Assembly: GCA_005893365.1 (NCBI GenBank) | Contig: VBPB01000190.1 | Location: 1 to 5,268 of the forward strand | Origin: Candidatus Eiseniibacteriota bacterium | GTDB lineage: Bacteria; Eisenbacteria; RBG-16-71-46 | Length of the DNA stretch: 5,268 nt | Reading direction: 5' to 3' | In this document: positions 1 through 5,268 of the stretch, piece by piece | Numbering within the stretch: position 1 is the stretch's first letter | Layout: each line of letters begins with the position of its first letter | The notes under the pieces: generated by a model | The model's input: the letters and a program-made list of their open reading frames with translations, nothing else | What the model was told of the DNA's origin: nothing | Databases searched by the model: none | Program-made: the position numbers and the translations under genes

Positions 1-363
1 CTGCCCGAGGAGACCGGCTGGGTGTTCCTGCGCTTCGAGGACCCCTGGCGGACGCTGGCCTTCACCGTCTTCACCTTCGTGTTCCTGCTGCCGTTCCTGG
101 GGCTGATGAACATGGCCACCAAGAAGAGTCCGTTCTGGCTCGGCCTGTTCTCGGTCATCATCCTGGTCGGCATGTGGATGGAGCGGCACATCCTGGTGAT
201 GCCCTCGCTCCACCCGGACCAGGTCTGGGTGGGCTTGCCCGAGATCGCCGTCTCCTTCGGCTTCCTCGGCCTGTTCGGGTGGCGCGTGCAGGGATTCGTC
301 GCGCGCTATCCGATCGTGAAGGTCGCGGACGTGATGGACGGTCACGGGGGCCACGGGCACTAG
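1..363 (+). CDS. actF: Alternative complex III (quinol:cytochrome c/electron acceptor oxidoreductase) subunit ActF, C-terminal part
   Basis: This is the 3' end of a gene that enters from the left edge. It is open from base 1 and ends at TAG 361-363, giving 120 visible residues. Two strongly hydrophobic segments are visible, about residues 20-37 and 45-58, followed by a third at about 77-92. Between the first two lies the basic stretch MATKKSPFW, and after the second comes GMWMERHILVMPSLHP. The protein ends in a short His/Gly tail (DGHGGHGH). The pattern of a membrane helix, a Lys-rich loop, a helix leading into '(V)MPSLHP', a final helix and then a short polar tail is what I associate with ActF, the NrfD-like quinone-site membrane subunit of alternative complex III. 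That complex oxidises quinol in the inner membrane and passes electrons towards cytochrome c or an oxidase. The related NrfD-like subunit ActC is the main alternative, because 'GMWMER' resembles it; the MPSLHP motif and the short tail favour ActF. It is apparently the last gene of its operon, since a tRNA and then a convergent gene follow. Confidence 0.68.
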   Translation: MPEETGWVFLRFEDPWRTLAFTVFTFVFLLPFLGLMNMATKKSPFWLGLFSVIILVGMWMERHILVMPSLHPDQVWVGLPEIAVSFGFLGLFGWRVQGFVARYPIVKVADVMDGHGGHGH

Positions 364-396
364 TGCCGCGGTCCGACTCCTCCGCGTGCCGCGGTC
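363..396. repeat. 11-bp direct repeat at the 3' end of the ActF gene
   Basis: GTGCCGCGGTC occurs at 363-373 and again, identically, at 386-396, separated by 12 bases. The first copy overlaps the last base of the ActF stop codon. Such short GC-rich repeats can arise by chance in DNA of this composition, and no function is evident. Confidence 0.4.
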
Positions 397-427
397 GCAT
401 TCCCGGTGGCACGCGCGCCGCGGACGA

Positions 428-440
428 GGCACTCTGTGCC
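428..440. other. Small hairpin upstream of the tRNA
   Basis: GGCAC (428-432) and GTGCC (436-440) are perfectly complementary around the three-base loop TCT. The hairpin lies between the ActF stop codon and the tRNA. It has no downstream T tract, so it is at best a weak transcript-end or processing structure. I see no convincing sigma-70 promoter between 364 and 464, so the tRNA may be read from the upstream operon or from a promoter I cannot recognise. Confidence 0.25.
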
Positions 441-464
441 GGGCGCGGAGCCGGCCCCCCGCGA

Positions 465-552
465 GCCGGGATGGTGGAACTGGTCAGACACAGGGCGCTT
501 AAAACGCCCTGGGGGCAACCCCGTGCAGGTTCGAGTCCTGCTCCCGGCACCA
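465..552 (+). tRNA. tRNA-Leu, anticodon UAA, with encoded CCA
   Basis: A complete cloverleaf can be folded by eye. The acceptor stem pairs 465-471 (GCCGGGA) with 542-548 (TCCCGGC) in seven perfect pairs. The anticodon stem GGGCG 493-497 pairs with CGCCC 505-509 around the loop CTTAAAA, which places the anticodon TAA at 500-502 and decodes UUA leucine codons. A long variable arm (GGGG 512-515 with CCCC 519-522) marks a class II tRNA, as expected for leucine. The T stem GCAGG 525-529 pairs with CCTGC 537-541 around the canonical loop TTCGAGT. The discriminator is A549, as normal for tRNA-Leu, and CCA (550-552) is encoded in the DNA. The mature body without CCA is 465-549 (85 nt). UUA is a rare codon in such GC-rich genomes, so this is probably a low-demand isoacceptor. 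Confidence 0.97.
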
Positions 553-604
553 CCCGAGCCGCCCGGTCGTGGGCCGGCCGCGTCCCCGCGCGGCGCGGGC
601 CTTC

Positions 605-625
605 GGCCGCCGGCTACGGGCGGCC
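605..625. terminator. GC-rich hairpin at the convergent gene end, possible transcript terminator
   Basis: GGCCGCC (605-611) and GGCGGCC (619-625) form a perfect seven-pair stem around the seven-base loop 612-618. The loop contains the stop codon of the minus-strand gene (614-616, TAG on that strand). A weaker hairpin, GGCC 598-601 with GGCC 605-608 and loop TTC, competes for the same bases. The hairpin sits where tRNA transcription and the convergent gene meet, where a terminator is expected. No U tract follows in either direction, so it is not a canonical intrinsic terminator. The call rests on position and stem only. Confidence 0.3.
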
Positions 626-2539
626 CGCCTCCTGGGCCCGCCGCGCGCGGCGCGTGTCGTCCAGCATGCGCCTGAGCCCGGCGTCCGACGGATGCGCGCG
701 CGCCAGCGCCTCGAGGTCGGCCTCCGCGTCGGCCAGCCGCCCGAGCCGTAACGCCGCCCCGACGCGCGCGTAGCGCGCGTCATCGTTGCCGGGCCAGAGC
801 GCCAGGCTCCGGGCCGCCTGGGTCTCGGCCTCCGCCACGCGCCCGATGCCCACCAGCGCCAAGGCGCGCTTGCCGGCCAGCATGCTGGCGAACATGCGCG
901 CGTCCGGGTCGCGCTCCAGCGAGTCGGCGGCCTTGAGCGACGCCAGGGCCTCCGCCCAGCGCTTGGCCTCGATGTGATGGTCGGCGTCCTCGAGATGCCA
1001 GAGCGCCTGCGGGCTCACCGGGACCACCTGGCGTGCGGCGGCCGGCTGGAGCTCCAAGGCCACCGTCGTGGCGCCGTTGGGTTCCAGCACCGCGGTGCGG
1101 ATCGGCACCCAGTGGAGCGTGGTGTCCCGATACCAGGTCTGGAGCGCCCGGTCGCCGGCGAAGGCGTAGAGCGCGCCGCGCGGATAGTAGTGCGCGGCGA
1201 CGCGCGCCCCGTGCGCCGGCGGGGGCAACGCCACCGCCAGGGCGCGCCGCGTCTCGCCCACCAGGCGCTGGAGCCGGACCAGCTTCGCGAAGTCGAGCGA
1301 GTAGGCGCTCGCGACGTCGGCCGCCACCCGTTCGGGCGGCGGCGGACTCGCGGCGAAGGTGACGAGGCGCACGGCGACCAGGGCGGCGAGCAGCGGGGGC
1401 CAGGCGGCCCCGAGCAGTGCCACGCACGCGACCCCGAGCCCGATGGCGCCGAAGGGGCTGCGGTACGGCCGCCAGTCGGGATAGACGTCCGCGAGCGTCG
1501 CGGTGGCGAGGACGAACCAGGCGAGGCCGCCCACCACCCACGGCCCGCGCGCCATCACGCGCGCGCGCGCGGCGCGGTCCGCGGCCAGGAGGCCGATCGT
1601 GGCCACCGCGACCGTCGCGAGGGCGGCGAGCGCTCCGCCGCGCAGCGCCGGCGTCAAGGCCGGCAGGCTCATGGCGTCGCCCAGACTCTCGCCGCAGGCC
1701 CAGACGAACCGGTTGAGCCAGGGGGCGGCCAGCGCACCTTGGTCCTGGCCCGCGTCGCGCGCGAGCAGGAGCCCGGCACGGAGCAGGACGATGCGATAGA
1801 CGACGGCCCACGCGACCACGAGGATCCCGACCGCGACCAGCCAGCGGAGACGCCGCCGCGTGGGAGGAGCGCCCGCCGTCGTCGTCTTGGCCCCCGCCAC
1901 CAGCGGCAGCGCCACCGCCGTGACCACGACCATCTCCTTGCAGAGCAATCCCGCGAGCAGTGCCGCCAGCGCGCTCCACCGCCGCGCGTGCGCGGCCTCG
2001 TGGAGGGCCACGGCGCTCCAGAGGATCGCCCCCAGGTCCTGGAAGTTGGTGGGCGAGGAGACCAGCGGGCGGCCCGCCTCGATCAGCAGCGGGAAGCTGG
2101 CCGCGGCGGCGGCCCAGGCACCCGGCCAGGAGCGCCGCAGCGCGCGGTGGATGCACAGCCCGGCGAGGGCCGCGAAGCCCACCTCCAGGGCCGAGACCCA
2201 GGCCGGGTGGGCCAGCATCGTGTCGCCGAGCAGGCGGTAGTAGAGCTGCCGGGCCACCGGGCGCCAGTAGAACCGGGAGCCGCCGCCGTCGAACCAGCGG
2301 TCGCGCCCGGTGAAGAACGTGTGATGCAGGAAATCGAAATCGTCCGCCATCGGCTCGCCCACGAAGGCGAACCAGGAGTGGATCGCCAGGGCCAGGGCGG
2401 CGAGCAGCGGCACGAGCGCCCACGCGTCCTTCAAGAGTGGGGGCGGCGGCGCGAGAACCTGGGGGCCCGGCGACGGCGCCGGGGACCTTCCCGCACCGGG
2501 TTGCCGCGCCGGACGGCCGGCGTGTCGGGGGCGCTTCAT
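614..2539 (-). CDS. Multi-pass membrane protein with GT-C-like N-terminal part and C-terminal TPR domain; function unknown
   Basis: I do not recognise the gene. From the chosen ATG (2537-2539) it encodes about 641 residues. The N-terminus (MKRPRHAGRP) is basic and Pro-rich. Hydrophobic segments then lie at about 40-59, 114-131, 141-155, 169-181, 188-214, 232-258, 301-320, 334-351, 363-379 and 381-397. The first external loop carries GEPMADDFDFL (D66, D67) and, 20-30 residues on, FYWRPVARQLYYRLL. An acidic pair after the first helix followed by an 'RP' motif resembles polyisoprenyl-phosphate-sugar GT-C transferases of the PMT/ArnT type, where the acidic residues bind metal or act in catalysis; this is inference. 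After a soluble linker (about 400-510) come two to three degenerate TPR helix pairs (about 516-542, 553-583, 587-617), with typical A/L/G spacing and 'G(R)xxEAExxxxRSLALWP'. The frame stays open upstream to 2887, but that extension is an Arg/Pro-rich stretch without protein-like character. The ATG used starts just before the first helix, yet has no clear Shine-Dalgarno sequence. Likely an inner-membrane envelope glycan enzyme or assembly factor. Confidence 0.82.
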   Translation of the reverse strand: MKRPRHAGRPARQPGAGRSPAPSPGPQVLAPPPPLLKDAWALVPLLAALALAIHSWFAFVGEPMADDFDFLHHTFFTGRDRWFDGGGSRFYWRPVARQLYYRLLGDTMLAHPAWVSALEVGFAALAGLCIHRALRRSWPGAWAAAAASFPLLIEAGRPLVSSPTNFQDLGAILWSAVALHEAAHARRWSALAALLAGLLCKEMVVVTAVALPLVAGAKTTTAGAPPTRRRLRWLVAVGILVVAWAVVYRIVLLRAGLLLARDAGQDQGALAAPWLNRFVWACGESLGDAMSLPALTPALRGGALAALATVAVATIGLLAADRAARARVMARGPWVVGGLAWFVLATATLADVYPDWRPYRSPFGAIGLGVACVALLGAAWPPLLAALVAVRLVTFAASPPPPERVAADVASAYSLDFAKLVRLQRLVGETRRALAVALPPPAHGARVAAHYYPRGALYAFAGDRALQTWYRDTTLHWVPIRTAVLEPNGATTVALELQPAAARQVVPVSPQALWHLEDADHHIEAKRWAEALASLKAADSLERDPDARMFASMLAGKRALALVGIGRVAEAETQAARSLALWPGNDDARYARVGAALRLGRLADAEADLEALARAHPSDAGLRRMLDDTRRARRAQEAGRP

Positions 2540-2933
2540 CGGATGACGGGGGATCGGTCCATCGGCGACTCCCGGAGCCATGGCGCGTCGGAGAGGGCCC
2601 GGTCGGGCTATCCCGCGGTGGTCGGCCCGGCCGCGGCGGGGGCCCGGCCGGGAATGGACGCGCAGCATAGCCGGAGACGCGGGCACGAGGGCAACCTGAC
2701 GGCGGCGTGAGGAGCGCCGCCTTGTCCGGGCGCGCCGGAGGGGCGTACACTTGAGCCGCGTCAATCGAACGTCTGACGTGCCTGGCGGCTCCTGGGAGGG
2801 TCTGAAGGGGGCCGGTTCCCGCCGAGAGCGCGATGGATCCGCGTGGCCCCGTGCTGCCGCGGGTCTGGGGCGGGCATCCGTCCTCATCCGCTCCCTTCGA
2901 TCAGCCGATACCCCTTCGGACTACTTCAGGTCG
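2540..2933. other. Intergenic region between divergent genes
   Basis: These 394 bases separate the starts of the membrane/TPR gene (minus) and the secreted repeat protein (plus), so the control regions of both should lie here. No RNA gene, repeat array or convincing small ORF is visible. On the minus strand the membrane-protein frame remains open to an ATG at 2885-2887, with further in-frame ATGs at 2666-2668 and 2579-2581. None of these has a recognisable ribosome-binding site, and the encoded residues are dominated by Arg, Pro, Ala and Gly, as expected for untranslated GC-rich DNA. Confidence 0.6.
2722..2751 (+). promoter_or_regulatory. Weak sigma-70-like promoter candidate for the secreted repeat protein
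   Basis: TTGTCC (2722-2727) and TACACT (2746-2751) lie 18 bases apart. They match the -35 consensus mainly in the TTG, and the -10 consensus at four of six positions, including the first TA and the last T. TACACT lies in one of the few AT-containing spots of this spacer. It is about 180 bases upstream of the proposed start of the plus-strand gene, so a long leader would be needed. The match is weak and could be chance. Confidence 0.22.
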
Positions 2934-5268
2934 ATGCGACGACCACGACCCGGGCCGACCGCTCTCGAACCCATTGTGAACGCCACGTTTCCCGCGCGTT
3001 CCGCCGGAATCCCCCTTGGCTCCGGCGCAGGGCGGGCCCGTGCCCGGTTTCGGGTGGCCGGGGTCTTGGTCCTCCTCGCGTTCGCCACGGCCGCCGCCGC
3101 CGCGCCGCTCACCACGCGGCCGCCGCTCATCCTGCACTCGCTCTCGCTCGACGTGCTCGGGGGCGGCAAGGTGACCCGTGACCCCGATGTTCCCGACTAC
3201 CCCGCGGGGAACCCGGTCCAGCTGACCGCCGTCCCCGACTCGGGCTGGATCTTCGCGGGCTGGAGCGGCGGGGCCACCGGCACGACCAATCCGCTCAGGG
3301 TGACGATGGACGCGGACCGGGTCATCGGCGCCACCTTCACGGCCGTCGTCTGGACCATCACCGCCTCGGCGGGCAGCGGCGGGAGGATCAGCCCCGGCGG
3401 CCTGGTGCCTGTGTCCTACGGCGCGGATCAGACGTTCACCATCACGCCGTTGAGCGGATACCACGTGGTCGCGGTGCGCGTGGACGGGATCGCGGTCGGC
3501 CCGGTGACCTCGTACACCTTCCTTCACGTCACCGCGGACCACACCATCACCGCCGGCTTCGCCGTCACGACCCACACGATGACCGTGAAGGTCGTGGGCG
3601 TGGGCAGCGTCACCCGGAGCCCCAACCTGGCGGCCTACGCCGAGGGGAGCATCGTCTCGCTCAAGGCGACACCGGGGGTGGGGTGGCTCTTCGACCGCTG
3701 GAGCGGCGACACCTCGGGAACCGCCAATCCGGTCGCGGTGACGATGTCGGTGGACCGGACCGTCACCGCCAGCTTCCGGACGGACTGGACCATCACCGCG
3801 AGCGCCGGCAGCGGCGGCACCATCAGCCCGAACGGGCCGGTCGTGGTCGCCCCGGGCGGCACCCAGGCCTTCGTCATCACCCCGGATCCGGGGTATCAGG
3901 TCGCCGACGTTGAGGTCGACGGTGCATCGGCGGGGGCCGTGACCGGCTACACGTTCACGGGCGTGAGCACCGACCACACCATCGCCGCCCGCTTCTCCGG
4001 CACGGACTACGCCCTGACGGTGGGCGTGGTCGGCCACGGGCGCGTGACCCGGGACCCCGAGCTCGCCCGCTATCCCGAGGGGAGCACGGTGACGCTGACC
4101 GCGTTCCCCGACCCGGGCTCGACCTTCGCCGCCTGGGGTGGCGACGCCGCGGGGAACCCCAACCCCCTGACGGTGACGATGGACGCCGCCAAGTCGGTCT
4201 CCGCCGGTTTCGACGTCACCGACATCCTCGCGTCGACGGCCGCGACGTTCCCGTCCTACGCCGGGGGCCTGCCGCCGGCCTGGGGGGACGACGACAACGA
4301 CGGCGATCCCGACCTGCCGCTGGTGCGCAACGACGGCCATGGGGTCTTCAGCGAGATGCCCGGCTTCCGCACCCTGCTCGCGAACGGGAACTACCATGGT
4401 GGCGCCTGGTGCGATTTCGACCGCGACGGGAACCTCGATCTGGCGCTGCAACCCTACGGGAGCGGGACGCGCGCGCGACTGCTCAAGAACCAGGGCGACG
4501 GCACGTTCGTGGACATGGCGCCGACGCTCGGAATGGATATCGCCGGATACGGGGCGACCGCGGTGTGGGGGGACTTCGACGGCGACGGCTGGGTGGATCT
4601 CTTCACGCCGTACTACTCGTACACCAAGCCCAACCGCAGCTACCTGTGGCACAACAACGGCAACGGGACGTTCACGGACGTGGGCGTGGAGTCGGGGGTC
4701 GAGTTGAGCAACCTGCCGGCGGGGCTCAACCCGGAGGGGGCGTGCGCCGGCGACTTCGACGACGACGGGGACCTGGACCTCTACTGCGCGGGGCATCTGC
4801 TCCGCAACGACGGGACCGGGCACTTCGCCGACGTGCGCGCGGCGATGGGGCTGCCGCTGGTCTCGGACGGGGCGGCGCGCTGGGTGGACTACGACGACGA
4901 CGGGGACCTGGACCTGAGCCTCAGGACCGCGGCCGGGCCGCAACTGTTCCGCAACGACGGGAATCAGTTCAATGTGGGGGGACAGCTGGGCGGACGTGGA
5001 CAACGACGGGGACCTGGACCTCTACCTGTCGCGGTTCAACCTGCCGGCGCGGCTCTACCTGAACCAGGGGAACGGGACATTCGTCCAGGACCCGACGTTC
5101 GACCTCGACGACAGCTCGGGGCTGACGGCCTGGGCGGACGACGACGACGACGGGGACATGGACCTGCACGTGGAGGGGGTGGCCCGACACCGGCTGCAGA
5201 ACACGCTGGAGAGCCGGCCGGGGTTCGCGGGCAGCTGGCTCAAGGTCATGGTGCTGGGTTCGGGGGGG
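2934..5268 (+). CDS. Secreted protein with five InlB-B-like repeats and an FG-GAP/VCBS calcium-binding propeller; frame broken near 4976-4981, 3' end outside window
   Basis: Start: ATG 2934 (MRRPRPGPTALEP) has a close AGG at 2928-2930; GTG 2976 is an alternative and would shorten a rather long n-region. Residues 41-57 (VAGVLVLLAFATAAAAA) form a signal-peptide core with an Ala-rich cleavage site, so the protein is exported. Residues about 72-426 hold five repeats of 64-70 residues in the order A-B-A-B-A. Type A shows 'G.VTR.P....Y..G..V.L.A.P..GW.F..WSG' and then 'NP..VTM...'; type B shows 'WTITASAGSGG.ISP' and then 'DHTI.A.F'. This is the pattern of the divergent InlB B-repeat (Flg_new_2) family. 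From about residue 427 come FG-GAP/VCBS blades with DxDxDGxxDL loops at 4281-4316, 4407-4442, 4566-4601, 4749-4781 and 4881-4916, typical of integrin-like beta-propellers that bind calcium. The blades continue in the +1 frame after 4981, although the original frame also stays open to the edge and there becomes Arg/Gly/Pro-rich. Probable role: surface or secreted adhesion or carbohydrate binding; no enzymatic motif is visible. Confidence 0.85.
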   Translation, partial: MRRPRPGPTALEPIVNATFPARSAGIPLGSGAGRARARFRVAGVLVLLAFATAAAAAPLTTRPPLILHSLSLDVLGGGKVTRDPDVPDYPAGNPVQLTAVPDSGWIFAGWSGGATGTTNPLRVTMDADRVIGATFTAVVWTITASAGSGGRISPGGLVPVSYGADQTFTITPLSGYHVVAVRVDGIAVGPVTSYTFLHVTADHTITAGFAVTTHTMTVKVVGVGSVTRSPNLAAYAEGSIVSLKATPGVGWLFDRWSGDTSGTANPVAVTMSVDRTVTASFRTDWTITASAGSGGTISPNGPVVVAPGGTQAFVITPDPGYQVADVEVDGASAGAVTGYTFTGVSTDHTIAARFSGTDYALTVGVVGHGRVTRDPELARYPEGSTVTLTAFPDPGSTFAAWGGDAAGNPNPLTVTMDAAKSVSAGFDVTDILASTAATFPSYAGGLPPAWGDDDNDGDPDLPLVRNDGHGVFSEMPGFRTLLANGNYHGGAWCDFDRDGNLDLALQPYGSGTRARLLKNQGDGTFVDMAPTLGMDIAGYGATAVWGDFDGDGWVDLFTPYYSYTKPNRSYLWHNNGNGTFTDVGVESGVELSNLPAGLNPEGACAGDFDDDGDLDLYCAGHLLRNDGTGHFADVRAAMGLPLVSDGAARWVDYDDDGDLDLSLRTAAGPQLFRNDGNQFNVGGQLGGRGQRRGPGPLPVAVQPAGAALPEPGERDIRPGPDVRPRRQLGADGLGGRRRRRGHGPARGGGGPTPAAEHAGEPAGVRGQLAQGHGAGFGG
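3054..3104 (+). other. Signal peptide hydrophobic core and cleavage region
   Basis: Codons in the frame of the secreted protein give VAGVLVLLAFATAAAAA directly after an Arg-rich stretch (GRARARFR), followed by PLTTRPP. This is a positively charged n-region, a hydrophobic core and small residues at the cut site, as in a Sec signal peptidase I substrate. No Cys follows the core, so it is not a lipoprotein. It supports this reading frame as the real one at the 5' end of the gene. Confidence 0.75.
3147..4211 (+). repeat. Alternating protein repeat array A-B-A-B-A (divergent InlB B-repeat type)
   Basis: Type A units lie at 3147-3338, 3576-3776 and 4008-4211; type B units lie at 3351-3560 and 3786-3995. 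Equivalent points recur every 435-438 bases: the VTR/VTR-like codons start at 3171, 3609 and 4044, and the WTITAS codons start at 3351 and 3786. The super-period is therefore about 145 residues, and the array looks as if an A-B pair was duplicated as one unit and closed by a last A. Similarity is visible in DNA too, for example TGGACCATCACCGC at both B starts. Copies have diverged clearly, so the duplication is old and this is not a recent assembly artefact. Confidence 0.85.
4762..5165 (+). repeat. 19-bp exact repeats encoding the calcium loops
   Basis: ACGACGGGGACCTGGACCT occurs identically at 4762-4780, 4897-4915 and 5003-5021. A fourth copy with one change lies at 5147-5165. The copies come from the blade motif DDGDLDL written with the same codons each time. 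They flank the frameshift site and are long enough to favour slippage, recombination or local misassembly. Confidence 0.8.
4976..4981 (+). other. Frameshift site: run of six G inside the propeller gene
   Basis: Up to codon GTG 4974-4976 the frame of the 2934 start gives good blade sequence (LFRNDGNQFNV). Beyond the G run that frame gives GGQLGGRGQRR and then Arg/Pro/Gly-rich text. The frame starting at 4981 gives GDSWADVDNDGDLDLYL, a textbook blade. Removing one G from the run (six to five) reads NVGDSWADVDNDGDLDL without interruption. The simplest explanation is a one-base insertion in a homopolymer, as a sequencing or assembly error, a true mutation or a slippage-prone phase switch. Confidence 0.85.
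4981..5268 (+). CDS. Continuation of the FG-GAP propeller protein in the +1 frame, leading into a probable ASPIC/UnbV domain; partial
   Basis: This is the downstream piece of the interrupted gene and has no start of its own. It is open from 4981 to the window edge, 96 codons. It contains two more calcium-loop blades (ADVDNDGDLDLYL and ADDDDDGDMDLHV) and the strand LYLNQGNGTF. The last visible residues, GSWLKVMVLGSGG, fit the start of the ASPIC/UnbV domain, which usually reads 'WL.V.L.G..SN..GIGA' and often follows FG-GAP blades in CRTAC1-like proteins. The assignment of this last domain rests on about a dozen residues because the window stops there. There is no ribosome-binding site or start codon to suggest an independent gene. 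Confidence 0.75.

Larger units (their letters stand above)
4281..5166 (+). repeat. Seven Asp-rich DxDxDGxxDL calcium-loop motifs of FG-GAP/VCBS blades
   Basis: The motifs, in order, are DDDNDGDPDL (4287-4316), CDFDRDGNLDL (4410-4442), GDFDGDGWVDL (4569-4601), GDFDDDGDLDL (4749-4781), VDYDDDGDLDL (4884-4916), ADVDNDGDLDL (4990-5022) and ADDDDDGDMDL (5134-5166). The first five are in the frame of the 2934 start and the last two are in the +1 frame. Each is followed by a 'LxxNxGxGxF' type strand ('LLKNQGDGTF', 'LWHNNGNGTF', 'LYLNQGNGTF'), the other hallmark of these blades. Seven blades is a normal count for such a propeller, which argues that both frames belong to one protein. Confidence 0.88.

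Noticed and set aside
1558..1570. Alternating CG run, possible Z-DNA or regulatory element
   Set aside because: It lies within the membrane-protein gene, encodes an Arg/Ala stretch and is expected by chance at this base composition.
974..2710. A 578-codon open frame on the plus strand opposite the membrane/TPR gene
   Set aside because: The translation is Arg/Gly/Glu/His-rich with no membrane segments or motifs, whereas the minus-strand frame gives well-formed helices and TPRs.
780..2750. A second long minus-strand frame (656 codons) overlapping the membrane/TPR gene
   Set aside because: It is the same strand shifted by one frame. Its product is Arg/Pro/Gly/Ala text with no hydrophobic helices, so it is a shadow frame.
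2759..2764. TTGACG on the minus strand as a -35 box for the membrane/TPR gene
   Set aside because: No -10-like hexamer exists 16-18 bases downstream on that strand (the position reads CCTCCG).
2901..5003. A 700-codon open frame on the minus strand opposite the secreted repeat protein
   Set aside because: It lies antisense to clear signal-peptide, repeat and propeller sequence. Its translation is Arg/His/Val/Gly/Pro-rich low-complexity text without domains, the usual product of GC-rich codon bias opposite a real gene.
4281..5166. Regularly spaced Asp-codon repeats as a CRISPR-like or tandem non-coding array
   Set aside because: The period is irregular (106-165 bases), and the copies translate into calcium-loop motifs of propeller blades, so they are coding repeats.
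5261..5268. Run of G at the right edge as a biological feature
   Set aside because: It is at the end of the window, encodes Gly in the +1 frame and may simply be the contig or window end; nothing can be concluded.

Overview
The window is a very GC-rich bacterial segment with two complete or near-complete genes, one partial gene and one tRNA. The gene content (an alternative complex III subunit, a large secreted beta-propeller protein, a multi-pass membrane/TPR protein) suggests a Gram-negative, respiring environmental bacterium. Candidatus Rokubacteria/Methylomirabilota, Candidatus Eisenbacteria, Gemmatimonadota or Myxococcota-like lineages would fit. No sequence here fixes the phylum, so this is inference only.

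Layout. Bases 1-363 (+) are the last 120 codons of a membrane protein that reads as the C-terminus of ActF, a quinone-side subunit of alternative complex III. About 100 bases later lies a class II tRNA-Leu(UAA) with an encoded CCA end (465-552, +). A convergent minus-strand gene follows (614-2539, -). It encodes an unrecognised protein of about 641 residues with roughly nine to ten membrane segments, a GT-C-like acidic motif in its first external loop and a C-terminal TPR domain. A 394-base intergenic stretch (2540-2933) separates it from a divergent plus-strand gene that starts near 2934 and runs off the right edge.

That last gene encodes a secreted protein with a signal peptide. After the signal come five alternating InlB-B-like repeats (A-B-A-B-A, with a super-period of about 145 residues), then a run of Asp-rich FG-GAP/VCBS calcium-binding blades. 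The visible end looks like the beginning of an ASPIC/UnbV domain. The reading frame is interrupted at a run of six G (4976-4981). Upstream blades are in one frame and downstream blades are in the +1 frame, so one extra G, real or a sequencing/assembly error, splits the gene.

The genes do not form one pathway. The first gene closes a respiratory operon, the tRNA is housekeeping, and the two divergent genes could be a cell-envelope pair, although nothing except adjacency links them. I see no CRISPR array, insertion sequence, phage gene or recognisable new defence or mobile system. The points most worth checking are the frameshift, the alternating repeat architecture and the orphan membrane/TPR protein.
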